A stretch of 64,000 nt of DNA. It comes from Deroplatys truncata (lineage: Eukaryota > Arthropoda > Insecta > Mantodea > Mantidae). Location of the stretch: assembly GCA_030765065.1 (NCBI GenBank), contig CM060977.1, positions 91,219,795 to 91,283,794 of the forward strand. Reading direction: 5' to 3'. A program made the translations under genes and the position numbers. The notes under the pieces were generated by a model. The model worked only from the letters and a program-made list of their open reading frames with translations. It had not been told where the DNA came from and ran no database searches. This document shows, piece by piece, positions 33,401-44,829 of the stretch; positions within the stretch are counted from its first letter, which is position 1; every line of letters starts with the position of its first letter.

Positions 33401-33985
33401 CACAAACTCAAGACACTGTGTGCATGCAACTTTTATACATGCGGGGTTCAGTATTTGGTGAAATTTAATTTTGGAATAAATTTATCATCAGCTTAGTGAA
33501 ATAAATTTTGTTATACGTGAGACCTCAGGAAAAAATGTGTGTGAATGAATGAATATCATAGTACCCTTCTTTTTTATATATACATACATATTTTCTCCCC
33601 CTCCATAAAGGTTGTGTGAAGAAAGAAATGTCAGTGGCTGTATCAAATGATATGATGGGATTACTTGAATAAAAAAATGAAGATAATACCAACCTACAGA
33701 TTGTGATTGTGAAATTGTTTCCAATGCACCATTTCAGCATTTACTTTCAGAAGAAAATTAGTGTTAATAAATATTGCAATGTAGTAGTAATGTTGCATTT
33801 ATGCCAGCACCAATGAGGGAAGTATCAGTTCCCTCATGCTGAAACCCATCCTGAAGTTCCTGTGACAGAAGCGATGTAGCATAAGGAGGCTGTACTAAAA
33901 AAGTTAGCGGCTAGTTTTAATTACAAACCCTCGAAAACAAATGTGAAATCTTCCATATAAAATATATGCAAATAATTTTAATTTT
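30485..33985. other. AT-rich sequence with no recognised transposon; possible extended 3' UTR or intergenic DNA
   Basis: In contrast to both flanks, these 3.5 kb contain no Rep-A, SINE or Penelope matches that I can see. Small open frames (for example 31799-32035 and 32351-32569) do not resemble known proteins. T-rich and A-rich runs occur near 31005-31040 and 31850. A long alternative 3' UTR of Gld2 is one explanation for the lack of insertions, but there is no direct evidence. Confidence 0.4.
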
Positions 33986-33990
33986 TTTTT

Positions 33991-34742
33991 AAAAACTTCA
34001 CTTAAGTCAAGTCATAAAATCTTGAAATGTTTATGGAGACATTCATCTCCATCCTCAGCATGGTGGCGACTGGCGGTTGTTCTCTGTTCCTCTTTTCTTA
34101 GCCTGAGTAGGCAACTGCTGCCATCTGGAGGTAAACTTAATGTCGTTACGTACTGTTGGGATCTCAAAATGTAACAGGCTCATGGAATTTTTAAAGATAA
34201 AGATCTTTTCCCACATGGTAAGTTGTAATGTGGCCGTCCAAAGTTTTAATAATTTAATATATTTTCCAATATCGTGGCTGTCAGAAAAATGGTATGCTAC
34301 TGTGGCATTTATCAAATTAAATGTGATGATTATGAAATCTTGCACAGGAAGACCAAGAGGAACTTGAATACCGGATTGAAAGAGCATAGAAGAAACATCA
34401 AATTTAAACAAATTGACAAATCAGCAATAACATACCATTTTTTGGACAGACAACCACAAATATTGGAAAATAAATTAAATTATTAAAACTTTTGATCACA
34501 CTAGAACTCATCACATGAGAAAAGATGTTTATTTTTAAAAATTCTGAGAGCCTATTAAATTGTGAGATCCCTCCAGTAAGTAGCATCATTAAGTTTACCC
34601 CCAGATGGCAGCAGCTGAATGCTCAGGCTGAAGGAAAAGGAGGAAGAGAGAACAACCGTCAGCTACCACCATGCTAAGGATGGAGATGAATGCCTCTGAA
34701 AATGTTCCAAGGTTTTACAACTTGATGTAGGTGAAGTTTTAA
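33991..34742. mobile_element. Penelope-like element D: head-to-head GIY-YIG fragments
   Basis: The left arm (33991 to about 34296, minus) encodes TVAYHFSDSHDIGKYIKLLK, TMWEKIFIFKNSMSLLHFEI and a C-terminal segment. The right arm (about 34297-34742, plus) starts exactly at the GIY region (CGIYQIKCDDYEILH) and continues with KTKRNLNTGLKEHRRNIKF. The arms end in mirror-image tails: CACTTAAGTCAAGT and CATTCATCTCCATCCTCAGC on the left, GCTAAGGATGGAGATGAATG and ACTTGATGTAGGTGAAGT on the right. Both arms are decayed (YIG missing, stops), so the pair is old. This is the third head-to-head Penelope arrangement in the window. Confidence 0.75.
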
Positions 34743-34847
34743 GTTGGAACATCTGCTCATTCAGTTTTTAAAACAATTAAAATGAATATAACTTCACAGT
34801 TAATAGTGTTTCTGTTTTTAATGGAAATAATATTAACTAGTTTGATT

Positions 34848-34990
34848 GGACAGTTCTGACCGCTTACTGGATTGTCACATGGGCTGTGGCAGGGGCTCAG
34901 ATTATTGGTTTCTATGTTATGAGGGGTGGAGACAGGGTGCTCTGTACAGTTATTCCAATTGCACACTACATTGGAGCATGTCTCTGAAGC
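34848..34990 (+). other. Candidate exon of unknown protein
   Basis: After an acceptor-like TTTGATTGGACAG (34847), one frame is open for 43 codons and markedly hydrophobic: AYWIVTWAVAGAQIIGFYVM, then VLCTVIPIAHYIGACL, ending in TGA at 34988-34990. A second frame stays open to a donor-like GTGAAGGTAACT at about 35047. I recognise neither. It could be a terminal exon of a membrane protein or chance. Confidence 0.2.
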
Positions 34991-35059
34991 AGAGACCTGG
35001 ATCACATAGTGAGTTGTTGAAGGTTTCCAGCTTCGATTTTGTGAAGGTAACTATCTGAA

Positions 35060-38000
35060 ATTTTTCAATCTTTTGTTTTCTGCATTTTTATTATGTTTAT
35101 AACTTCTACTTTAATGCTATATATAGTTTATATAGTACAGCAATTTAGAAATAAACCCTTGGCAGGGGTAGCTCACCTGGCCATGTATTCCCCCACTCTT
35201 AACTGCTTTGGGTGGGCTTGCCTCTCCTACTCTGCCTCTGAGTTGCTGCTTAAGCATCACATGCCATAATTTCACTTCGCCTGTGTTTTATTGTAGTTTA
35301 TTCTCACAAAAACATTTATCACTTAATCACACCATTGTTGTAACTATCCAACTGTAGATGCAGGCCTAAAGAGACAACAGCATTGCAACAAAAATGCTGT
35401 GTTTGTAGATTGCCATTACAGGCCATGCAAAGAGCAAGGTACAGCGGGTGTGAAAGCAAATGTTTGCATATAATTAGCAATAGCATTTCACATACATGTG
35501 ATATCATGGGATATTTTCCAAAAGTTAATTCACATTTTTTAGGGTATTTCATAGCCTACACTCCCCCATCTCTTTCAAGGAAAAAGTTCCTCGCGGATTG
35601 ATTTCAGAATACAAATTATTTCAATTGAAGTTTTACAAAGAAAACTAGTGGCTTTAATTTTTTATAGGGAGACCAATCATACATCATCTCGAAACTGCTT
35701 TGTAACATACCTCTTACAGAAATGGAATAAGGATTTTAGTTTTTGAGTTATTACAATGTAAACAAGATCCTATTAAATTTTTCTACACCATAAAATTGCT
35801 GTGTTCACAACAGTGATGGTGCACTTATTTCCGATGTATCAGCCTACTTGCTCTTTAAGACACCTTATTGGATAACTTAGTAGCTAAAGGCAAAAGAGAA
35901 GTAGAGCATGGGCAATTTATCCCTCCTGAACACTGGTGCAATCTGTGGACCTAAGGATTTTACTAGGTTGTTACACTATATCAACAATTTTAAAGGCTCA
36001 AATTGCTATTTAATTGCTCCTGTACCATTTAGATGAAGCAAGAAAACTTCATTTTTCTGAATTCCTTTTCTTCAGCATTTTTCACTATTCAAAAGGCTCC
36101 TTGGACCACAGTTTATAAGTTAAGTTTAAATTTTGAGAACTTAAGGAAATACAGATTTAAAAATTTTTATGCACTATTAAAAATATTAAATAGTTAAGCT
36201 GAAATCAATTTTCCATAACTCACATTGAAAAGAGTTAAAAAATTCCATAGCTTCTATACAACAATTTTTTTCTCTTAAACTGGATAAAATTAAAAATGCA
36301 TGCACAATTTCTTTGTTTTATACTAAGCTCAAATTCAAAATTTGGGAGCAATATGATAAACCATATGGTACAAGGTGCATTTCACATTACATCCAGAAGT
36401 GATTAATGATGAATAAAAAAATTGATGTCATAACGGTTTGACGTAGCTCGTTAAAATTTTGTGTGTTTTATGTTCCAAATGTCAAGCACTCGGAAGAAAA
36501 CTGTAGGTTTCATAAATGTGTTGCCTTAAAACTGACTTCTGGGTGTGACCTTATATCCCATCACTTCTTCACATGAATTTCAGGGTGGATTTTGACATGA
36601 AGGGTTTGATATTTCCATTGAAAGTAGTGGAATGTCCTGCATAAGAGGATGATATGAAGGAGATTCACCACCTAGCATCATCCTTGAAATTAAATTCAAT
36701 GCTGTAAGCACTTATATTAATTAAAATGAAATATTTCTGGAACATGTTTTGTTTTGGCTCCATTAATATCTTAAAAATTAGGCTAAATGAGTATTCTGAT
36801 TTTCATTGTTACTAGTCAAAAATATGACTTGCTGATTCTGAAATACGATACAGTTGCATACTTACCAGCTTTTTACTACCTTATGGCAAAGGTGGTGCTT
36901 TTATGGCTTTGTGGGCAGATTCAAAGTGTTACAAATTTTCTCCATGGACGTAACAAAGCATTAAATTCTATTGCATTATATTGTAACTTAAAAGACTACA
37001 GACTGAATGTGCTGCACTAATTGGTATATAGTGTTATGATCATGGTCCCCCTTTAGTGGACTACAACAGAATGCATAAGTAGATAGATTTAAAATTTTAT
37101 TGCATCACTATGAGACAGTAACTGATGAGCAGTAAATGGGTGCAGACATTCAGTAATGGACGACATGAATTGTAAAGTCACTCATCACGTAAATTGTTTA
37201 TTTTATTGCCATTCTATGGCTGTCGGGTATAAGTTTCCCATTTTTTTTGTGAGTTTTTTTTTTTTATAGTTCATATTATGAAATGCAAAATATCTGTGTA
37301 TACACTAAAAATCTGTGTACAGCCTAGAAAGTAGTGTTCTTTGTTTTAATACATGTTTATTGTGGTACCAAGAGGAATTTCAGCGCGTGACAGAAAGAAG
37401 CAGCACTACCAGGTCTTCAAGGATTCTTATAAAACGAAATTCACATTATTTTACATGTAATTCCTTTACATTTACTGCGCTCAATTTATGGACTTAAATT
37501 TCATGTCATTGCAAAATTATTATGCTTTGGTGGATGAGGGAGGTAGTTTCAGGTAGTTAACCGTTGAACCTTGAGCATCCTTCTCTAAGGAACACGATAC
37601 GATAGATAAATCCTTTCTATGAGGAAATTAATTTGAGCCAGATTAACAAAGTTAAAAAATTACTGTAACATTAAAAATTATTAGGCTGTTTATACTTATT
37701 CATGTACATTATAAATTAAACTAATATTGTATAAATGTAAGTGATCATACCTAACTTTCTATGCTGATTGTGATAAAATTCACTAAGATGGGTAAAAAAT
37801 GGTTTATGTTTGAAAGTTACACACACGCACGCACAGTGCAATTGTTTTATGGTGAGGCCACAGATCATGTGTATACATGCTCTGCACCTGTCTATTATAC
37901 TGGGGGTTTTTCGTTCCATAATTCCTGCATTACTTGCTCACGAGTGATAGTAACATGCACTATAATGAATATTAACCATGTTATAAGTGCTGTCTATCTG

Positions 38001-38105
38001 TGTGAAGACATTCCTGGCATCTTCGAATGAAATTTCCATTCATACACAAGTTCTTTTTGTGTAATGTTCATAATTTCTGTTTTTATATTGTCCTTAGATT
38101 TTGTC
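35060..38105. other. AT-rich sequence; mostly nothing recognised
   Basis: A GC-richer patch at 35165-35285 (GGGGTAGCTCACCTGGCCAT, then GGGTGGGCTTGCC) might be a SINE head but lacks a clear B box. A T run lies at about 37245-37266. Short open frames (35383, 36787, 37761) match nothing I know. Confidence 0.4.
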
Positions 38106-38109
38106 TATG

Positions 38110-38400
38110 GTGTAAATAAAATTCAGTTTGTTTACGGACACTCTTTAACGGCTGTGGTCCTTAGCGTCCCATTCTATATTGGGTGTGAAAGACTGGAAAT
38201 TTTGCTCAGAGGCCTCTATCAGGCCTTACTTCCTTCCAAAGAAGCCATACTAAGGATTTTTACACTCAAAAAAATCCATCGCCCTCTGCTGGGTTTGAAC
38301 CCACGACCTCGGGAACTAGAGGCTGGCATGGTACCCCTAGAACACGGAGGACGTTTATGGTGTGGCTTTACAGCACGAACACAGCAGCAACTGAAGCACA
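38110..38400 (-). mobile_element. SINE-B copy, minus strand, with tRNA-like head
   Basis: Read on the minus strand: a head with TCCTCCGTGTTCTAGGGGTA (A-box region) and CGTGGGTTCAAACCCAGC (strong B box), then GATGGATTTTTTTGAGTG, AAAATCCTTAGTATGGCTTC, AGGCCTCTGAGCAAAATTT and AGCGTCCCATTC-type tail words. This copy, with those at 45.9 and 50.3 kb, defines SINE-B as tRNA-derived. Confidence 0.8.
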
Positions 38401-38959
38401 GCTGATAAAGATAACCTTGAATGCATCATACACTGCCAGTTGTGCATCAGAAAAGTACTGAGGTCACTGCAGTACAGCGTGCTACACATTGTGGCCTCAC
38501 CTTAAAACGCCCGCACTACACATTGGTAATACACATTCACAGTTTCACTCTAAGAAGGTTTCCTTTGATGAAGTTTGTCAATTCAAGTGCCAATACTGAT
38601 GATAACATGCACTGTATGTGAATGTGCACTCATCGCTCGAATCACGTTAGCTGCTGTCACACCCAGCTTACTGCATTGTAATAACAGCTTCTATACCGCT
38701 TTCTTCTTCTGAGCCAAATGACTTGAAATAAAACTGCATTCATTCAACAATAACATTATTTCACTATCTGTTTCGATACCATCTTTGCATACCACACAAA
38801 AACCCCTAAAAAGCGGAACCACTCACACATGCACGTGTACAGCATCATAAGCTTGTGTCTGAGAATCCCCTTAAATCTGTTTTTACAGGGTACGAGTGGC
38901 ATCTTTGCATACTGCTGACATCTGGCTACTATGCAAAGCATAAGGTAGAGCAGTTAGTC

Positions 38960-39245
38960 AAAATATGCTCAGTTGACTGCCTCTGTAGTTAACATGCTAA
39001 CCTCCAAATCCAGAGGTTCAGGGCTCGATTCCAGGCTGGAGGTTGGGAATGTTTCCTTAGCCAGGATTATTCCCTATCCTCCCTAAGAGTTTGGAAGTAC
39101 AAAGGGGAGTATGGATATGTGTGTGTGAATTTAATGTAAAAGGCAAAACACCATCCCAAAGATTAACACCACTATATGCAAGTGAACATCAGCGCTGACA
39201 ACTGATGTGACCTTAGATGTTAAAGGTGGCATATAAACGGAGCAT
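38960..39245 (+). mobile_element. tRNA-derived SINE (third family)
   Basis: CTCTGTAGTTAACATGCTAA and the B-box-like GGTTCAGGGCTCGATTCC form the head. The body includes CCTTAGCCAGGATTATTCC. The tail GCGCTGACAACTGATGTGAC and CTTAGATGTTAAAGG resembles LINE 3' ends, suggesting shared retroposition machinery. Confidence 0.65.
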
Positions 39246-39389
39246 TAAAAGAACGCTCAGTTGGTAACTAAGTTTATCTCCCCTCTGGACGCTTGCTTAT
39301 ACCTGTATTCCAACCATGAAGATTAAAATTAATTAGGTAAACATTTTTTCTTTCATTTGACACTTTGGTATCTTGCCTTATTCAATACA

Positions 39390-40150
39390 AATTTCTGTCA
39401 TTGCCCCAGGTGCACTTCAGCCTTGGGTTTATTGTGCTACTTGTATCATTTAAAAACCAAATCATTATGCGTGCACCCTTTACCAAGGAATACGGTCTCA
39501 TAACAGATATGGTTTCGGATTCTTCTAAAAACATTTTCCCAAAAGCAATATTTATCCTATAAGCCAAAACCTCACAGCATCATATAATGTGTTAGCTGTT
39601 TCAGTTTCTTTCTTGCACAATCCACAATTTAAGTTACCCTGAAACATTCCTATTGTGTTAAGATGCTTTTTCACGCAACAATTATTCTCACTGAAGCTTG
39701 TTACAGTTAAGTAAGCTTTCAACTCTTTTCTCACATGGTTTTCTAATAAAAAGTTTACCATGTTTTTTCCTGGAGTCTTAAGCCAGGTTTTATGTTCTAC
39801 TTTGAACCAGTTCTTAATAACCTCTCTTACTAAACATCGAGATGTTCCTAGAGTTGGCTCTGGCCCAATATTGTGAAGCTGCTCCTCGTCTTGAATTTTT
39901 GAATTTTGTTTGTCCTTTGTAAACAATATACATTATTATTGGGCATGTCAAATAAAATAAGTTGCAAGTTCAACATCAACTTGAACTTACAAGTTCATCA
40001 GCTTTTTCATTTCCCACTATGCCACCTGGCACCCAGATGAGTTGAACTTCATTCTGTTGTACCATGCTTGTGAGCATATTTAGAAAGTTTAAAATCAGTC
40101 CTGACGTTACCTTATGACTGAACAAGTTGGTCAAAATGTGAATTATTCCA
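39390..40150 (-). pseudogene. LINE RNase H and C-terminal fragment, minus strand
   Basis: The minus frame near 40000-40060 reads VQLIWVPGGIVGNEKADELV, the LINE RNase H signature (WVPGHxGxxGNExAD) with its Asp. Downstream (39552-39926) come GPEPTLGTSRCLVREVIKNW, KHLNTIGM and CGLCKKETETANTLYD, the Cys knuckle of I/R1/Jockey-type LINE C-termini. A third frame (39382-39567) continues AYRINIAFGKMFLEESE. Frames are broken, and no RT core is present. Confidence 0.78.
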
Positions 40151-41558
40151 TTATTTGTTTTAAATATTTGAATAAAACAAAACAAAAAAGAATTACTAAA
40201 AGTTTAACCAATAAGGATAACCCTATTACAGATAAGTATCGATTGCAGTTGTTTGATATTAGTGAAATCATTTTTTATTTTAATTTTTGGAAACTTTAGG
40301 TAGCTAATTTGGGCATTATGTGCAGAGAAGCTTATTAGATACTTCTTTACTGCTTGGACTGTACTTTGTGAAGGTTAGCTGAAAACACAAAGTCAGCAGT
40401 TAGAGTTGAATGACCAAAACAGATTACCAAATATTTTCTGATGTGGCGGCATTCAGCCTTGTTTACTGATGGACATGTATCATCTTATATTAATCTTCGT
40501 AAATCATAAAGAATCCTTATTACACACGAATATAAGTAAAGACATAATTCATTCACTGATGAACAGCTCTTTTTGTAACCTTGCCCCTGATGATCATGGC
40601 TCACTACTTGTCTCTCTGTCGGTGGTTATAAGAATTTGGTGATATGATTTTGGTCTATTGGACTGGGGAATGCTTGCTCAAAGCATAATAAATTGTTGGA
40701 TAGATTGTATGCTTCTTATGGCAGTCATTTACATATTTTTAATTGAAAAGAAAAACCTCTCTCTTTGCAATATATTAAAATAAGTAGACTGATATGATCA
40801 GCAGGAGCGAAAAACATTCATATATATATATACACACACACATAAGTCACAAATTACATGAAACATTATGCTTCTTGGCATGCTTAGTTGTTACACTAGG
40901 TGTACATAACAGTGAAAGACATCTGTGTGTGATGGGACCATTCCATCCATAATGGCAAAGGGGCCAATGAACATAGCAGATATGTGTTATTGGTAGCACA
41001 ATGTTATATGAAGGGCATGGCTGTGAATGGTAAAGAAACCGTCTTGATTTAAAATTACTAAGTGCAGTTACTTGCAAGTTTTTATTAGATTTTAATCAAG
41101 AGCTTAAATTGTACATGATGTTACTCCATTCACAGTCAGCTATACAGTTGCGGTTAAATATGTAGTGGTAAAACACAATTGACCAATCTGTGCATAAGTT
41201 GTTATAGAGAATCTGTTCAAGATGGAAGTGACATGATCCTTCCTGAAGTTTTTTCTGCTTTGGCAAGGTTTCTGTACTATCAGATATTACAGATTTTTCT
41301 CCTATGCATAGTTTTAATATTAATTGCAAAGATCAAGCCAAAAGTTTCAATATAATGTATTTTATTAAAAAGCATTAACCTTAGTACATGAGTAATTTTA
41401 TATCCACTGAATAAATCAGTACATATTATGTATATTACATACATTATTTCAATCTATGCTTTCACAACGCTAATTAAGAAATTTTATGGTATACATTTGA
41501 GTCTCTTAGCTCTTGCACTAACACATCCATTACAACACTAAACTAGGAATCTTAACAC
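40151..41558. other. AT-rich sequence, nothing recognised
   Basis: A short (TA)n/(CA)n microsatellite lies at about 40819-40842. No coding signal is seen. Confidence 0.4.
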
Positions 41559-41559
41559 T

Positions 41560-42770
41560 ATACACATATGATAAAGTGCCATATGTTAATGTTACATTCT
41601 TTATCACAAAATGCACAGCTTCTTTCACAATACACCATTCCAAGCAACAGGCAACACTAAAGGAAAAACACACATTTGCAACTGTTACCCATTCTTTCAT
41701 CCTTGATGCACTCTGCTCAGGTATGTATGTTTATATAAAAACCTCATTTACCTTAACTTAAATTTGCAGTTTCCTCAGTAGTACAGTATGCCCCAAAATA
41801 AAATACATAAAATATTTGCAGTTTCCTTGGAAGCACAGCATATCCCAAAATACATAAATGGTCTGTTTTAAGCACTTGCAGACAGTTTTTTTCCACACTG
41901 AGCAGTAGGAAAAATTAGGTACATATAAAGTACAGGGTTAAGTGGCTGGTTGAGCACAGCTACTTCCCTGTGAAGTGTCTTACCTGCCAGTGCTGGTGCT
42001 GTGCACGCTGTTATTTAGTCATTTGGGGGTTCAGCTGGAGCACATGATTCTCAAGGACTGGCTGTTTTATACACACTTCTCTGTTTACATTGTGTATTAG
42101 CCTACATGTTATCTAGCATCATTATTGTTCTTGGTTAATTATGCCGCTGTTCATTGTTGAACAAAGAGTGCTCATGTACAATAATTACGTGAAAACTGAT
42201 TCTTGCAAGAAGTGTAAGACACTTTGCAAGAGAATACCCTGATAATTGTGTTCTAAATAGAAAAACTGTTTGACGATGTGTTACAAAGTTCCAAGGGACA
42301 GGATCTGTGAATGATAGGAAACGGGTTACAAAGTGCCATGTTCTTACTGAAGAGAAGTTAGATACAATAGGGAAACGTCTAGAAAATTCACTGAAAAAGT
42401 CACTCTGTTGTCTTGCTCAGGAGATAGGGTTGTCAATATCCTCTGCCAGAAATGCAACCAAATTACTTAAATTGAAACTATATAAAATCACCATCATCCA
42501 TGTATTGCTGCTGAGGGACAACATTTTCAACATTGCTTATAACACAGGTATTGTTCCATTATTATTATTGATTATTATTTATTTTCACTAATGTGTCCAG
42601 TAAACGTTTTACGCCTGATGATTCGGTCTCTCTCGCGTAACCTACATGCTCTGTCGGCTATTAGCTCTATTAACAACCCTATATATGATTTCCACTGGGA
42701 CAGAAACTTTCCTGTGAATTAGAGAGGATTTCAGCTGATCTGGGCAGGTTTCACTGTATTCACGTATTCT
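41560..42770 (+). repeat. Rep-C copy 2, split by a mariner-like element
   Basis: This shares TTTGCAGTTTCC, TTCCTTGGAAGCA, GTCTGTTTTAAGCACTTGCA and, after the insertion, TATGATTTCCACTGGGAC with Rep-C copy 1 at 16575-17060. The mariner-like element 41933-42681 interrupts it at a TA. Confidence 0.6.
41933..42681 (+). mobile_element. Internally deleted mariner-like transposon with TA target
   Basis: The ends CAGGGTTAAGTGG and ATTAACAACCCTA are roughly inverted, and TA flanks both sides. The uninterrupted site is visible in Rep-C copy 1 (AAAGTATATGATTTCC). The interior encodes an N-terminal transposase region: VEQRVLMYNNYVKT near 42150, then a frame at 42307-42470 with DRKRVTKCHVLTEEKLDTIG and SARNATKLLKLKLYK. 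This matches the paired HTH region of a mariner-like family widespread in insects. The DDE domain is deleted. Confidence 0.75.
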
Positions 42771-43264
42771 AAGTAAACAGCAGTTTAGTGCTGTAGAACC
42801 TCTTTAACTATCCTGAATCTTACTGAATTGAGATCATATTCTTTCCTCTCATGATTTAGGTACTATGGCCTGTTTTGGCATCATCTTATCTTTGCCTCTT
42901 GGTCCAGGGTCTCTTCATTCTCTGTTTGTATTTTCAGCATTATATTTTGTATTCTTTCACAGTTCATTCTTTTCATTTATTGGAAAAGTGTTCAACTTAT
43001 TTCTATTCTCTTTGATTTGTATATCCTAACAATGTTATAAGAAATCTCAGTCCTATCACCTGCGGCTGTAACCTCATGTTCTTATTGTCTGCTGTGGAGA
43101 AAATAGCCTACCTAGAAAAGTAAAACTCAATCAAAATCACCCGCAGGGGCTTACTTTGGTAAGTACGGGTTTGGTGTTCCTGTGGTCCTGAGCCACCAGT
43201 CCTTCAGGTTTTGGGGATTGGGTTAAGGTCAACAGCCCTGCCTGTAAAACTACAAGTTTCATCA

Positions 43265-43923
43265 TACTTTGTATGTGGACAGCCTTTTTAGTAAAGTTTG
43301 ACAATCGCTGATTTGAGGGAGAAATTAGAGCTTCTGAATGCAATACTCCGGCAACAATGAAGCTAGAGATGTAGAGCAAAGAGAACAATCTCGGTGCCAA
43401 AGCTGGATGATGACAATGCACTGCTGGATCCTATTTGGTGGAGAATGATATGCAACTGCAGTAGTTGATAAGTTTTATGTAATGAAATGGAAGAGTTTTC
43501 AAAAGTAGAGAAGTTTGAATTGTCATTGGAAGAATATGTCAAATGAGAAGACTTAGAGCATATCTTGCTCGTAATCCCCTGGGAAGATACAATGTTGACA
43601 AAACATAAAAATGAAAAAGAGAGTGAGATAAGCCACCATAAGAGAGAGAAGCAGCTGAGGCAGCAAAACTTGGTGTTTGTTGTGTAGTGAGGGTCTCTGG
43701 CCATCCAACAAGGAGAGCTACAGTAAAGTATATAGGTTGTATAGAATTCAATCTAGGCTAGTGGACTGGTGTCAAGTATGATGAGCCTCCAGGAAGGACT
43801 GATGGGAGTGTTAATGATGATAAACCCTTGAACTGCCATTCAAAGTATGGTGAATTTCTCAAACCTGTGCATTTTGAAATTGGAAATTTTCTAGAAGAAG
43901 CTTCTGAGGTGGATGGAATTTAA
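43265..43923 (+). pseudogene. Processed pseudogene of tubulin-folding cofactor B (TBCB)
   Basis: Cofactor B takes part in folding and dimerising alpha-tubulin and has a ubiquitin-like domain followed by a CAP-Gly domain. Here broken frames give KLDDDNALLDPIW near 43400, EMEEFSKVEKFELSLEEY near 43480, LGRYN-type sequence near 43575, then one frame from 43651: AAEAAKLGVCCVVRVSGHPT, RRATVKYIGCIEFN, WTGVKYDEPPGRTDGSV (CAP-Gly motif GKNDG changed to GRTDG, 43792-43806), KYGEFLKPVHFEIGNF and a short acidic end with TAA at 43921-43923. A TAG interrupts the CAP-Gly at 43759-43761. No introns and several frameshifts indicate a retrocopy. Confidence 0.87.
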
Positions 43924-44535
43924 TAACCAGTGTTTTCATCATTATTGTCTGCTTGTTCTGAATTTTCTTAAATATTTTGCACAACTGTGTATTGAATTAG
44001 AATATATAATTTTATGTGTTTGAATTTTGTTCCTTTCTTGAATCTTATGGTGTTCAGCCTTTGTAGTGTTTTGCACCAGGATGTAAATAAATACGTAGCC
44101 AGAGTGTGGCACTGATGACCCCAGCAGTTTTGCGCCACCTATAAGCTATTACTACTACTTAATCACAAATCCTGGTTCTCCAGTTTGGGGGTTGTGTGAA
44201 TGAGTTGGAGTCTCTTACATGTAAAAAAAAATTCACTTAAAAGTTTCATTTCATAAGCTGGACAGATATTCAGGAGAGCATAAAAATAATTCTTATAGCC
44301 ACTTGCCATGCATGAATAAATTCAACTCTCAAATTGTTTCCAAGAGAGGGATCTCCAAGTTTTGGATTTGGTATGCCCCATATCACTAGATAGTATTATG
44401 TTAAACATCTATATTTCAAACTGTTACATAATTGCATCTCTTACTTCATATTTAGGATTCATCTCGTCACATGTTTTCAATATCAGTTTGCTTAGTAATG
44501 CGAGATTCACATTTAGACCATGAACAATTCTAATA
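43924..44535. other. Sequence downstream of the TBCB retrocopy, nothing firm
   Basis: The first ~170 bp may be the retrocopied 3' UTR (AAATAAATACG near 44087). The phrase GTGGCACTGATGACCCC near 44106 resembles a LINE/SINE 3' terminus. No clear poly(A) tail or target duplication was found. Confidence 0.4.
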
Positions 44536-44559
44536 TGGCAGTTCATTGCCACTAAATTT

Positions 44560-44828
44560 ATAGAGCTTTATTTCAATTTGAAGCAATAACAGAAATAAAA
44601 ATCGTGGTAAGAACTTTGCTAGAGATGAATAAAATTGTATACTTCCAATGGATCCACTCATATGTTGGACTCTGGGAAATAAAAAAGCAGACAACCTCGC
44701 AAAGAAAGCAACAAGGATATTAAAAAACAACAGACTCCCAATGTCATCATTAAAAAGTATGATAAAATCCATGTCTATTTCCAATTTAATAAACACTAAC
44801 AACAAAAACTACAAGAAAAAAAATCTTA
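44560..44828 (+). pseudogene. LINE RNase H fragment, plus strand
   Basis: Near 44635-44700 one frame gives KIVYFQWIHSYVGLW and, after a shift, GNKKADNLAKKATRILKNNR, matching the LINE RNase H segment WxPSHxGxxGNExADxLAK. The remainder is Lys/Asn-rich and ends at Rep-A copy 9. Confidence 0.6.
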
Positions 44829-44829
44829 A

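Noticed and set aside
43137-43704. Two ~100-codon minus-strand frames
   Set aside because: They are antisense to the cofactor B pseudogene, whose sense strand matches a known protein in order.
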